A DNA stretch of 64,000 bases from the NCBI GenBank assembly GCA_016713965.1, contig JADJOC010000009.1:806001-870000 (forward strand), written 5' to 3'. Position 1 is the first letter of the stretch. Every line of letters starts with the position of its first letter. Positions 42,377-52,009 of this stretch are shown here, one piece after another. The notes beneath the pieces are model-generated. The model was given only the letters and a program-made list of their open reading frames with translations, was not told the DNA's origin and made no database searches. This DNA is from Chitinophagaceae bacterium (GTDB taxonomy: Bacteria > Bacteroidota > Bacteroidia > Chitinophagales > Chitinophagaceae). Both the position numbers and the translations under genes were made by a program.

Positions 42377-44872
42377 ATGAAATTTTTTAAAGTTAAAATA
42401 GTAAGCCTATGCTTACTATTGGGTGCTGCATCCGCATTTTGCCAGGTGGAAAAAAGAAAAATTCCAGCAAAAAGAACATCTTCAATTATTAAAATCGATG
42501 GCTTATTAAATGACAGTGCTTGGGCTGCCGCCCCGGTGGCGGATAAATTTATTGCACTAAGGCCGGTACCTTTTTTGGAAGAAAGTATAGATAATGCTTC
42601 AAAAGTATATTTTGTTTATGATGATGACGGTATTTATGCCGGTGGGTATTTCCATGAAAAGTACAAAGACAGTATTTCATCCGAGCTGATTGGGCGTGAC
42701 GGGTTTGGGAATAATGATTTTGCTGGTTTAATATTTGATACTTATGGTGATAAATTAAACGGATTTGAATACTTTATCACTCCTTTGGGAGAGCAGATGG
42801 ATGCAAAAGTTTCTGCAAATAACGAAGATTTCAGTTGGAATGCCGTTTGGCAAAGTGCTGCAAAAATTCATAATGATGGGTGGAGCTTTGAAATGTTTAT
42901 CCCTTATGCGGCTATCAGGTTTGGTAAAAATAAAATACAGGATTGGGGGCTGAATATTGTAAGGCGCCGACAAAAAAGCGGCCAGCAATTGTTTTGGCAA
43001 AAAATAGATCCGAATGTAAACGGTTTTTTAACCCAGGAAGGCAAGCTTATTGGCCTAGAAAATATAAAGCCCCCACTGAGGTTGCAGCTTTCTCCATATT
43101 TTCATCCTATGTAAATTACGACGGCACAGCGCCGGCAGGTATTAATAAAATTACTACTCCTGTTAATGGAGGTATGGATGTAAAATATGGTATTAACCAA
43201 GCTTTTACTTTGGATATGACACTGATTCCTGATTTTGGACAAGTGCAAGCCGATAATCTTATTTTAAATTTGTCGCCTTTTGAACAGCGGTTTAACGAAA
43301 ACAGGGCATTTTTTACTGAGGGTACCGAGTTATTTAATAAAGGAAATCTTTTTACAGTCGCAGGATTGGCGGCCAGCCTTTGCATTATTGGGATGCATAT
43401 GAGCAAGCCGGAGAAAATGAAGTAGTTACCAAAAATCCATCACAAAGTAAACTGGTAAATGCTACTAAAATAAGTGGAAGAACACAGAAAGGTTTAGGCA
43501 TTGGTATTTTAAATGCTGTTACTAAACCCCAGTTTGCCATTATTAAAAATAATGACGGGCAATTACGCAATTACCGGACAGAGGCTTTAACAAACTATAA
43601 TGTGCTGGTACTGGACCAAACCATGAAGCATAATAGTAGCATTTCACTGGTAAATACCAATGTAATGCGGAGCGGCAATGATTATGACGCCAATGTAAGT
43701 GCCTTTCTTTTTGATATAAATGATAAAACCAATACATGGAACATAGGTGGAAACGTAAGCATGAGCACTTTACTGAGCAATGCTAAAAATACAACCGGGT
43801 ATGCCCATAGCATTTATTTTGGCAAAACCAGCGGCCGGTTCAATTTTACTGTCTGGCAGGATCTCTTTGATGATAAATATGATAAAAGCGATTTGGGCTA
43901 TTTTACCAATAATAATACAATGGACCAGGGGATATGGAGTGGTTATAACTGGACCAAACCAACGCATTGGTATAATCAGATGAGAGTTAACGCAGATGTT
44001 TGGTTTAGCAGGCTCGTATCACCAATTGATATTCTAAACCGTAAAGATTTTATGTACCAGAGTGCAGGCGCAAATGTTAATGCAAATGCACAAACCAAAA
44101 AATTATGGTGGTTTGGTATTAATATGAATTGGGGGGCCCGCAATAATGATTTTTATGAAGCAAGAAACAAAGGAAGGGTTTTTCAAAACAAAGGAAAAAG
44201 AAGTATTAACGCCTGGTGGGAAAGTAATTCGGCAAAAAAATTATCCTGGGGTGGAAATATATTTACCGGAACAGGAAGTGTGTTTAAAACCAAAAACCTG
44301 AATTTTGGTTTATTTGGAAAAGTACGTTTTAGCTCCAAATTTTCTGTAGACCATACTATTAATGTACAAAATAGTATAAACCAGCCGGGATGGGCACATA
44401 CTTTCTATAGCGGTATTGATGTATTATCAGATACAATTATTTTTTCGAAAAGGGATGTAAAAGGAGTAGAAAATATTTTTAATGTAAAATACAGCTTCAC
44501 TAACCGAATGGGCACAACATTGAGAGTGCGCCACTATTGGAGCAAGGTAAACCCGTTGCAATTTTTGAACTGGATAAATACGGAAATTTACAAACCCCAT
44601 CTGAAACCTTTACAAAAAACGTAAACCAAAATTATAATTATTTGAGTGTGGATATGGTATATACCTGGCAATTTGCACAAGGCAGTTTTTTTAACATTGT
44701 ATGGAAAGATATTGCTGAAAGCTTTAACAGGGAGTTTGAAAAAAATTATATCAAAAATTTTAGCGAAACCATTACCCGGCCACAGTTTAGCAGTATATCT
44801 GTACGGGTTATTTATTTCCTGGATTACCTTACCACTAAAAATAAATTGAAAAAGAAAAAATACAACGCCTGA
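42377..44872 (+). CDS. DUF5916 protein with CBM9-like domain, outer-membrane type (three frame breaks)
   Basis: The signal peptide (VSLCLLLGAASAFCQ) is followed by a CBM9-like domain (IIKIDGLLNDSAWAAAPVAD, YAGGYFHEKYKDSI, FEMFIPYAAIRFGK). A long region typical of DUF5916 comes next, with DMTLIPDFGQVQADNLILNL and FNENRAFFTEGTELF. The C-terminus is an aromatic-rich beta-barrel. The frame breaks at three T runs, each one T short: 43099-43102, 43349-43353 and 44562-44566. With repair, YSRRIGGQP and FELDKYGNL are restored and one protein of about 830 residues results. Such proteins are common surface proteins of Bacteroidota with no proven activity. Confidence 0.85.
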
Positions 44873-44886
44873 TGTAATGTATAAAA

Positions 44887-47031
44887 TTATTTTACCAATC
44901 CTGCTGGCATAGGCTTTTCAAGCAGGTATTTATAAATAAACTGGTTCTTTAAATTTTGAAAATGCATATTTTTATTGCCGCCCCAGCCGTGTTTACTATT
45001 ACTGTATGCCATAAATTCAAAATCTTTTTTTAAATCCTGCAGCTTACTGGTAAATGCAATGCTATTTTGAAAATGCACATTATCATCTGCAATACCATGC
45101 ACAATTTGCAATAGGCCTTTGTATTTTTCTGCATAATTTAATACCGAGCTTTTTTTATAGCCTCCCGGATTTTCTCCTGGCGTATCCATAAAGCGTTCCG
45201 TGTAATGCGAATCATAGTAGCTCCAGTCTGTTACACTTCCGCCAGCCATACCATGAGTAAAAACGTCGCTGCCATAAGTAAGCGCATAAGAAGTAATATA
45301 ACCACCATAGCTGAATCCTGTAATACAGATTTTTTCAGGGTCTGCGTTACCGTTAGCAACCAGCCATTTTACCATCTTACTATAATCTTCCATCTCCCAA
45401 TAACCCAAATTTCGGTACATATAATTTTGTCCTTCTTTTCCAAAATGACCACTACCCCTATGATCCATCACCACTTGGATTAAACCTTCTTTTGCATACC
45501 ATTGCTGGTTGCCGGTAAGGCTCCAGCTATCCCAGCAGGTACCTTTATCTGGTCCGCCATAAATAGAAATAAGCACAGGGTATTTTTTATTTTTATCCAT
45601 ATTAACAGGCCAGGTTATTTTCATAGGCAAATCATATTTTCCATCATAGCTTCTTACCCTAACCATATCCGTTTTAGCCATATTAAAATTGTCAAATTCT
45701 TCCGCTTTACTATTACCAATGTCCTTAATAATTTTTCCTTTGTTGTCAACTAAAGTAAGTTTTGCAGGAGTACTTACATTGTTATAAGCAGTAACAAAAT
45801 AACTGCCATTAGGGGATACATCTATCACAGAATGATTATAATCACCGAAGGTTAGCCGCTGCAAATTTTTACCAGTAAAATCCACCCTGTAAAATCTGTT
45901 GCTGCAGTATTTTCTTTACTCCTGGCAGTAAAATAAATTATCTTGTTTTTTCATCTACCAGGTAAATTTTTAATACAGTGAATTGACCGCCAGTAATAGT
46001 GTTTATTTCTTTTCCATTCATATCCATAAAATATAAGTGATTCCACCCTGTTTTATCACTTTGTAAAATGAAGTTCTTATTGTTCTTTAAAAAATAAAGC
46101 CGTTCCCCGCCGTCCTGCAATTTTATCCAGGTCTTTTGCTTTTCATCATACAATTCCTTTTTTGTACCTGTAGCAGGATTAATTGCTAATAATTTCAAAT
46201 TGTCCTGACCCCTGTTCATCCATTGTACTATTAATGAGCTGCTGTTAGGCAGCCAGTAAGGAGCGCCAAAGTATTGGTCACTCTTATCATCAAAATCTGC
46301 CCAGGTTATTTGTCCACCCTCGGGAGATACGATTCCGATTTTTACTTGTGGGTTAGGATCCCCTGCTTTGGGATAACGCACTTTTTCTACCACACCATGC
46401 TGGCCACCGGCATCTGTAATAGTAAACTCAGGTACCATAGAATCATCGGTCCTGAAAAGCTATTTTTTACTGTCGGGGCTCCACCAAAATGAACGGTATA
46501 AGCTGGCCCTTCCTAAAATTTCTTCGGTATATAACCAACTGGCATACCGTTTAATATGATTTCACTGCCATCAGTAGTTAGCCTGTATAATTTTTTGGTG
46601 CTAATTTCAATGGTATATAAATCATTGTTTTTTGTAAAAGCCACATAATTGCCATCCGGGCTTAGCATGGCATTATTTTCTTTTTCCTTATCATTAGTAA
46701 GTTGAACATCTGCTTTATCAGTTGTAAGAAATATATCTGTTCCTTTGATAGTTATTCTTGAATCAGTAAATTCAACAGCTTTATAGGGCGATACTGCATA
46801 TTCCTTTTCAGCCCCGTTTTTACAATCAACAATGTAACTTTTATTATTTTTCAGTATAATAAAATGTTTATCGTCCATCCATTTTGTAATGGCAGGTAAT
46901 GGTTGAATAATTTCTTTAAAATTATTTTTAAAATACTGTTCTTCAGTCAAATCCTTCTTTTGAGCATAGCAGAAAAATGTACTTAAAGAAATAATAAATA
47001 CGGTAATTATTTTTATTAATATGTTTAGCAT
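44887..47031 (-). CDS. secreted S9-family dipeptidyl peptidase IV-like protein (four lesions)
   Basis: The signal peptide (TVFIISLSTFFCYAQ) is followed by a beta-propeller domain. The catalytic domain has the serine in TGFSYGGYITSYAL, the aspartate in GIADDNVHFQN and the histidine in SNSKHGWGGN, so the triad is complete. Family DPP IV/PTP enzymes cut dipeptides after Pro or Ala in the periplasm. Lesions are one base short at 46544-46549, an in-frame TAG at 46460-46462, one base short at 45946-45951 and one short at 45891-45894. Repair gives a single protein of about 715 residues, the usual size. Both ends of the gene are clear. Confidence 0.88.
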
Positions 47032-47151
47032 TATAGAATTTTATCTTTACAAGATAATATTTTTAAAAGAAAGTTAAAAAGTAAAAGGATGAATAGGCTA
47101 ACTGGCTCAGTTTGATTATTGTATAGGTATAACTGGCAACCTGGGTCGTCA

Positions 47152-47186
47152 AAAAAAAAGCTTCATATAAAATATGAAGCTTTTTT
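47152..47186 (-). terminator. terminator downstream of tRNA-Arg
   Basis: A near-perfect palindrome, AAGCTTCATAT with ATATGAAGCTT, is flanked by an A run and a T run. It lies just beyond the tRNA 3' end on the minus strand. Confidence 0.85.
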
Positions 47187-47188
47187 AT

Positions 47189-47263
47189 TGGAAGTCCCGG
47201 CAAGAATCGAACTTGGATCTAAAGTTTAGGAAACTTCTATTCTATCCATTGAACTACAGGACC
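47189..47263 (-). tRNA. tRNA-Arg (anticodon CCU)
   Basis: Read on the minus strand, the acceptor GGTCCTG pairs with CGGGACT and the chain ends TCCA, so CCA is encoded. The D arm is GTTC...GAAT. The anticodon stem GAAGT/ACTTT encloses the loop TTCCTAA, which gives anticodon CCT, reading AGG. The T loop is TTCGATT. The first acceptor pair is G-U and the outermost T-stem pair is mismatched, so one base may be miscalled. A terminator follows. Confidence 0.88.
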
Positions 47264-47284
47264 AAAAAAAAAAGAAGAGTGCAA

Positions 47285-47388
47285 AATTATGAATTAAAAA
47301 TGAAGAATTACAAATGCAAAATTTTATTACAGCCTTCCATCCGGTTTTCATTTTTAATTCTTAACTCTTAATTTTTAATTCTTACTAT
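47285..47388. repeat. inverted heptamer array between tRNA-Arg and the TPR gene
   Basis: The left arm has AATTATG, AATTAAA, AATGAAG, AATTACA, AATGCAA, AATTTTA. The right arm has TTAATTC, TTAACTC, TTAATTT, TTAATTC, TTACTAT, nearly the complement. The right arm runs straight into the promoter of the TPR gene. Confidence 0.85.
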
Positions 47389-47393
47389 CTTTG
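47386..47393 (+). promoter_or_regulatory. TATCTTTG -7 box for the TPR gene
   Basis: A TANNTTTG match with the start codon 19 bases after it. Its first bases come from the last heptamer of the array, so the repeat contributes to the promoter. Confidence 0.6.
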
Positions 47394-47412
47394 CGCTCCA
47401 AATTTTTTATAA

Positions 47413-48070
47413 ATGAAAGTATTGAACGTAATTATAAAATACCGCCTGTGGCTGGGCTTAGCCCTTTTAATTCTTGCCATTTTTACTCATATGCAAACCA
47501 GTTTCTGGCCGTCATTTGTATTATATTTTATAGCTGCTATATTAATTTTAGGACATTTTTTTATTAGGCCCCATGCGTTTAATACAAGGTTATATGGAGC
47601 AGGGCGATATAGAAGGCGCAAAAAAGGTGGTTAATTCCATCTGGTTTCCCGGATTATTAATAAAGCCGGTGCGGTCTGTTTATTATACTATTAAAGGCAA
47701 CCTGGCTATGGCTGACCAGGATTATGATAATGCAGAAAAACTGATGAAAAAAAGCTTGTCCTTAGGTGGTGGCGCTTTAACCAAACAGGCAGAAGGCCCC
47801 AATAAATTGCAATTGGGCATGCTTTGCATGCAAAAAGGTGATATCAAGCAGGCAGAAAGCTATATCCGCCAGGCCATACGTGCCGGGCTGCCGGATAAAG
47901 AAAATGAATCAGCAGCATATTTACAGCTATGTTCCATTATGATGAATAAACGAGAATTCAGGGCAGCCAAAGATTATTTCAGGAAAGTAAAAGCTTTAAA
48001 ACCCTCCACTCCGGAAATTGTAGCACAGGTAAAGCAAATAGAAAAATATATAACAAGAATGCCCGGATAA
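47413..48070 (+). CDS. membrane-anchored tetratricopeptide protein (one frame break)
   Basis: Two N-terminal membrane helices (YRLWLGLALLILAIFTHM and FWPSFVLYFIAAILILGHF) are followed by a soluble helical-repeat region. That region has YMEQGDIEGAKKVVNSIWF, AMADQDYDNAEKLMKKSLSL, LCMQKGDIKQAESYIRQAIR and REFRAAKDYFRKVKALKPST. The spacing fits TPR-type repeats. One extra T in the run 47556-47562 breaks the frame; without it the text reads GHFLLGPMRLIQGYMEQ. The protein should sit in the inner membrane with the repeats on one side as a protein-binding scaffold. The partner is unknown. Confidence 0.78.
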
Positions 48071-48108
48071 ACTAGGCTGGATAATTATGTTACCAGCATT
48101 TGAGCCCT

Positions 48109-48137
48109 GATTGAGCTGCATTGGCGAAGCTCCATTC
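48109..48137. repeat. dispersed intergenic repeat, copy B
   Basis: TGATTGAGCTGCATTGGCG followed by GCTCCATT, a shorter version of the element at 32764-32822. It is preceded by ATTATGTTACCAGCA, which also occurs at 9341-9355. Confidence 0.5.
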
Positions 48138-48178
48138 AACAGGATTGCTGCTATTTTGCAACAATTAATAATTTTAAT

Positions 48179-48649
48179 CTATAATACACCAAATAATTCT
48201 ACTATTTTATTGCTGCGATAATAAAAAAGATCGTTCAATTGTTTTTTTACAAATAATGCATTGGCCATACTACCCAGCCACCAAAGAGGCAATTTATAAT
48301 GTACAATATCTATCATTTCTATACCGCCAACAATAGGTGCAAAATGGTGCTGGTGGTGCCAAAAGCTGAAAGGCCCAAAACGCTGCTCATCAGTAAAATA
48401 CTTTTTATCTTGCAGATGAGTAATTTCTGTCATCCAATACAAAGGTATACCCAGCAATGGTTTTACTGTATACTCAATAATCTGTCCCGGATACAATTTA
48501 TCACTATTATTATGCTGGGATATAATTTTAAATCTCATATTAACAGGTGTAATAAGAGCCAGGTTATTTGCATTGCTAAAAAACTCCCATGCAATATTAA
48601 TATCAACGGGAATTTTTTGTATAGCTTTTAAGGAATATACTTTACTCAT
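48179..48649 (-). CDS. SRPBCC-family (START-like) protein
   Basis: This 156-residue protein has the pattern of the polyketide-cyclase/SRPBCC ligand-binding group. It shows IQKIPVDINIAWEFFSNANN at the N-terminus, ITPVNMRFKII, IIEYTVKPLLGIPLYWMTEI in the middle and FTDEQRFGPFSFWHHQHHF before the C-terminal helix. Such proteins bind hydrophobic small molecules in a deep pocket. The substrate is unknown. It is short and complete, with no signal peptide. It stands alone on the minus strand. The family call is good; the function is open. Confidence 0.8.
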   Translation of the reverse strand: MSKVYSLKAIQKIPVDINIAWEFFSNANNLALITPVNMRFKIISQHNNSDKLYPGQIIEYTVKPLLGIPLYWMTEITHLQDKKYFTDEQRFGPFSFWHHQHHFAPIVGGIEMIDIVHYKLPLWWLGSMANALFVKKQLNDLFYYRSNKIVELFGVL

Positions 48650-48691
48650 ACCAATATAAACATCAAATCATGTATAATAGTTTATAATTAA

Positions 48692-49020
48692 AGCACTGTT
48701 TCTTTAGTTTTCGCCTCACATGTAACCACTATTTTAGGAATTATTGTAGCTTGTATAATATGTTTTATATTAATGACGGTTCTTATTGCTGGTTATTTAA
48801 ATAGTGGAAATACTGATAAAGCACTTACAGATGCTCCTCCTAATACAATTCTTGATAAAACAAACGGGTTAAGCTTCAAAATATTTATAAACGCTATCCT
48901 GCTGAATTTTTCACAGGCTCATTTGTAGAAATTACGTTTCCTTTTATGCTAAAAGTACCCAGACCAAAGATTCCACGGAGCCCACACCACTTCAACAACA
49001 TGGAGAAAAATAAAAAATAA
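48692..49020 (+). pseudogene. remnant of an unidentified membrane protein gene
   Basis: The frame from 48692 lacks a start codon. It reads SLVFASHVTTILGIIVACII, then FILMTVLIAGYLNSG and NTILDKTNGLSFK, stopping at 48928. A second frame takes over with RYPAEFFTGSFVEITFPFML and KVPRPKIPRSPHHFN, stopping at 49020. The join suggests one gene whose 5' part has been lost and whose frame has shifted. I do not recognise the family. One hydrophobic segment is visible. A terminator hairpin follows at once. Confidence 0.45.
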
Positions 49021-49023
49021 AAA

Positions 49024-49043
49024 AAAGCCCGGTAAGGGGCTTT
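49024..49043 (+). terminator. short hairpin terminator after the remnant
   Basis: AAGCCC pairs with GGGGCTT across a short loop, followed by TATATT. It ends the decayed plus-strand gene. Confidence 0.6.
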
Positions 49044-49176
49044 ATATTACTATGCGATCATCTAACAAAAACATTTAGTGAGTTTTAATCAGTATCACTT
49101 TAAAATCCTCAGTAGTTAGTAGTTTACTAATTCTTATAAAACGAACATTAATAATAACTTATTGTCTAATAATTTA

Positions 49177-49365
49177 TTAATTTATAAAATTCATTTCGTC
49201 TGCACTTGGGCTATAACTACCAGGTATAGGCACATTCAACAATATAAATTTACTTTTTATAAAAAGGAATAATAAAAAAATATTTATCCGTAGCGATGGG
49301 TTGGATATACTCATTCCTTTAAAACGTTCTAATCTTAATTTACTGGCAATACTTTTACTAGTCAT
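49177..49365 (-). CDS. possible small membrane protein
   Basis: This 62-codon frame has a basic N-terminus (KSIASKLRLERFKG), one hydrophobic segment (INIFLLFLFIKSKFILL) and a tail PIPGSYSPSADEMNFIN. It begins 33 bases after the end of the metallophosphoesterase gene on the same strand, so it could be cotranscribed. I do not recognise it. Coding status is uncertain because it is short, but the topology is plausible. Confidence 0.4.
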   Translation of the reverse strand: MTSKSIASKLRLERFKGMSISNPSLRINIFLLFLFIKSKFILLNVPIPGSYSPSADEMNFIN

Positions 49366-49397
49366 ATACTAATTCCAGCATAAATATGAAATGAATT

Positions 49398-50228
49398 TTA
49401 TATTGCCAGGTTAAATACTGCAATTTCTGCCCTTGCGCCAAAACGTGCCGGAAAAACACTTGCTCCTATACCTTTGGAAACATACATTTTTAATGAATTG
49501 GTAGTATACCACCCTTTCACATATCTTCCGCATCCCGGTGGTAAAAAAGGAGTGAACCCAGCAATGTTGACCTGGCCTCCGTGTGTATGCCCGGACAGGA
49601 TAAAATCAATATTGCAATCTTGATTTATTTGTAATGATATGGTATCGCTATAAAGCGGGCAGTGATTTAATACGATATGATAATCACTTTTTATATATTT
49701 TTCAATAGCAGCATTTATATCTGGTTTGCCACCCAGGTAATCATCAACCCCTGTAATTGAAATTGTTTTATTCTGAAAAGTATATTGCCTGGTTTCGTTA
49801 ACTAACAGCGTACAATTATTATCGTTGTATATTCCAGTTAGCTCCGTTAAGTTTACATTACCCCAATACTCCCAGTTTCCTAAAATAGCCACTTTCTTAA
49901 TATCCTGGTTTATAAGTTTTAAAAAATCATTAAGCAAAGCTGTATTTGTAGATTTATAAATAGCATCTCCTGTTATTAAAATCAGGCTGGGGTTTAATTT
50001 ATTAAGCTTTTTTGCTAATTGCTTTAACTGGTAATTTACTGATTGCAAATGCAGGTCCGACAGCTGGACAATTTTAATATTGGATGTATTTTCATTAGCA
50101 TTTCCATGAAAAAATTCATTGGTCTCAATAAAGAATTTTTCAATCCACAAAGCATCTGTTAATACAGCCCCGGTTGTAATTCCTAACCCATATTTTATGA
50201 ATTTTCTTCTTGTCCACGGCATATGCAA
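49398..50228 (-). CDS. calcineurin-like metallophosphoesterase with Tat-type signal
   Basis: The N-terminus TRRKFIKYGLGITTGAVL has twin arginines and a hydrophobic stretch, as in Tat signal peptides. The mature part has phosphoesterase motifs VQLSDLHLQSV, LITGDAIYKS, LGNWEYWGN (with Trp at the position of the usual His), LNHCPLYSD and LSGHTHGGQVN. It resembles YkuE-type lipid or phosphate hydrolases that act outside the cytoplasm. The start may be 50228 or the ATG at 50222. Export would need TatC, whose gene in this window looks damaged. The asnS gene ends 13 bases upstream on the same strand. Confidence 0.85.
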   Translation of the reverse strand: MHMPWTRRKFIKYGLGITTGAVLTDALWIEKFFIETNEFFHGNANENTSNIKIVQLSDLHLQSVNYQLKQLAKKLNKLNPSLILITGDAIYKSTNTALLNDFLKLINQDIKKVAILGNWEYWGNVNLTELTGIYNDNNCTLLVNETRQYTFQNKTISITGVDDYLGGKPDINAAIEKYIKSDYHIVLNHCPLYSDTISLQINQDCNIDFILSGHTHGGQVNIAGFTPFLPPGCGRYVKGWYTTNSLKMYVSKGIGASVFPARFGARAEIAVFNLAI

Positions 50229-50240
50229 TATATAGAAGTT

Positions 50241-51682
50241 TTAAAACTCTGCACTTTTCGGATACCTGGGAAAAGGTATTACATCCCTGATATTGCCCAT
50301 ACCCGTTACAAATTGCACCAGTCGCTCAAAGCCAAGGCCAAAACCTGCATGGGGCAGCTGCCAAATTTTCTTGTATCCAAATACCAATGCAATTCTTCAG
50401 CAGGTATATGCATTTCTTCCATACGTTTTAACAATTTATCCAGTCTCTCTTCACGTTGCGATCCGCCAACAATTTCTCCAATGCCCGGTGCTAAAATATC
50501 CATGGCTGCTACAGTTTTCCCATCATCATTCTGGCGCATGTAAAATGCTTTTATTGCTGCAGGATAATCTGTAAGGATAACAGGCTTTTTAAAATGCTTT
50601 TCTACCAGGTAGCGCTCATGCTCACTTTGTAAATCAACACCCCAGCCTTCTATCAAATATTGAAATTTCTTTTTCTTATTATGGTTGCTTTCTTTTAAAA
50701 TTTCAATTGCTTCGGTATAAGTCAGTCGTTCAAAATCATTGTTAACCACAAAATCCAGTTTTTCCATCAGCCCCATTTCGCTACGGTCATTTTGCGGCTT
50801 TAGCTTTTCTTCCTCTTCCAGGCGCTGTGCTAAAAAATCCAAATCTTCCTTATTGTTTTCCATAGCATAGCGAATAATATATTTAATAAATTCTTCTGCC
50901 AGGTTCATGTTATCTTCCAGGTCATTAAAAGCAACTTCAGGTTCAATCATCCAAAATTCTGCCAGGTGGCGGGTAGTGTTACTGTTTTCCGCTCTAAAAG
51001 TTGGTCCAAAAGTATAAATATCACTAAAAGCCATAGCCGCCAGTTCACCTTCCAGCTGACCGCTAACGGTAAGATTGGTACTGCGGCCAAAAAAATCATC
51101 TTTGAAATTAATGCTGCCATCATCATTTTTTGGTGCAGTGCCATCTAAAGGAAGCGTTGTTACCTTAAACATTTCCCCGGCACCCTCTGCATCACTGGCA
51201 GTAATGATAGGCGTGTGCAAATACACAAAACCTTTATCATTAAAAAACTTGTGTACGGCAAATGCCAATGAGTGGCGCACCCGGAATATTGCTCCGAATG
51301 TGTTGGTTTTAAAACGCAAATGGGCTATTTCCCTTAAAAATTCAAGGCTGTGCTTTTTAGGCTGCAAAGGAAATTTTTCTGCATCGCTGTCGCCTAATAT
51401 TTCTATGCTGGTTGCTTTCAATTCAACTTTTTGACCTTTTCCTAAAGATGGTATAATATCTCCCACAGCTTTTATACAGGCTCCGGTTGTAATCCGTTTT
51501 AGGGTGGCATCATCCAACATGCCAAGTGCTGTTACTATTTGTAAGTTATTATTAGTGCTGCCATCATTTATAGCTATAAACTGGTTGTTGCGAAAGGTAC
51601 GTACCCATCCCATGATGGTGACTTCGTAATTTCTTTTTTCAGAAGCTAACAGTTCTTTTATTTTCGTTCTTTTATTAAACAT
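50241..51682 (-). CDS. asnS: asparaginyl-tRNA synthetase (one frame break near the end)
   Basis: The protein has an N-terminal OB-fold (VTIMGWVRTFRNNQFIAIND). The class II catalytic core has FRVRHSLAFAVHKFFNDKGF, TFGPTFRAENSNTTRHLAEF and FWMIEPEVAF, typical of AsnRS. Motif 3 is lost in the frame as given, because one base is missing from the G run 50351-50354. Restoring it yields PHAGFGLGFERLVQFVTG and the normal end IPFPRYPKSAEF at TAA 50241-50243. As read, the frame stops at 50306. The gene is essential if no transamidation route to Asn-tRNA exists, so a sequence error is likely. Start at 51682. Confidence 0.95.
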
Positions 51683-51701
51683 GCTTATTAATTATGGGTG
51701 G

Positions 51702-51709
51702 CAAAGATA
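51702..51709 (-). promoter_or_regulatory. TATCTTTG -7 box for asnS
   Basis: On the minus strand TATCTTTG matches TANNTTTG and lies 19 bases upstream of the asnS start. Confidence 0.65.
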
Positions 51710-51716
51710 ACTACTT

Positions 51717-51829
51717 TAATAGGAACACAGATGACACGGGTTTAGTGGATTTACGCTGATAAAATGCATTAATCATATAAAATAAAAAATCCGTTTTAAT
51801 CTGTCAAATCAGTATTATCAGTGTTCCCA
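51717..51829. repeat. inverted repeat between asnS and rho
   Basis: The left arm has GGAACACAGATGACACGGG then GGATTTACGCTGAT. The right arm has AAATCCG, AATCTGTCAAATCAG and ATCAGTGTTCC. The arms are imperfect complements around an AT-rich centre. A shorter relative (GAATCACGGATAACACAG) is at 32672-32689. Confidence 0.65.
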
Positions 51830-52009
51830 TATCAAAAAAAAATTTGTTTTTTATAAAAAAAACACCGTAATATTGTGTTGGAATAGATGCTGGTATGGTA
51901 ACTTCCGATTATTAGCTGCATATTTTAGTTCAATTCCAATCAAAATAAATCTCAATTACAATTTCAGACTTTTAGTGCGATTTTTTGAAAAATCATTCTC
52001 AAATTTTTT

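Larger units (their letters stand above)
48650..49397. other. 748-base region with a decayed gene and a small ORF
   Basis: It contains a degraded plus-strand reading frame (48692-49020), a terminator and a possible 62-residue protein on the minus strand (49177-49365). Nothing else is recognised. Confidence 0.5.
51683..52009. other. 327-base spacer between divergent asnS and rho
   Basis: It holds the asnS promoter, a long inverted repeat (51717-51829) and an AT-rich leader of up to about 180 bases before rho. No gene is seen. A leader before rho fits the known autoregulation of rho in other bacteria, but I see no specific motif. Confidence 0.55.
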
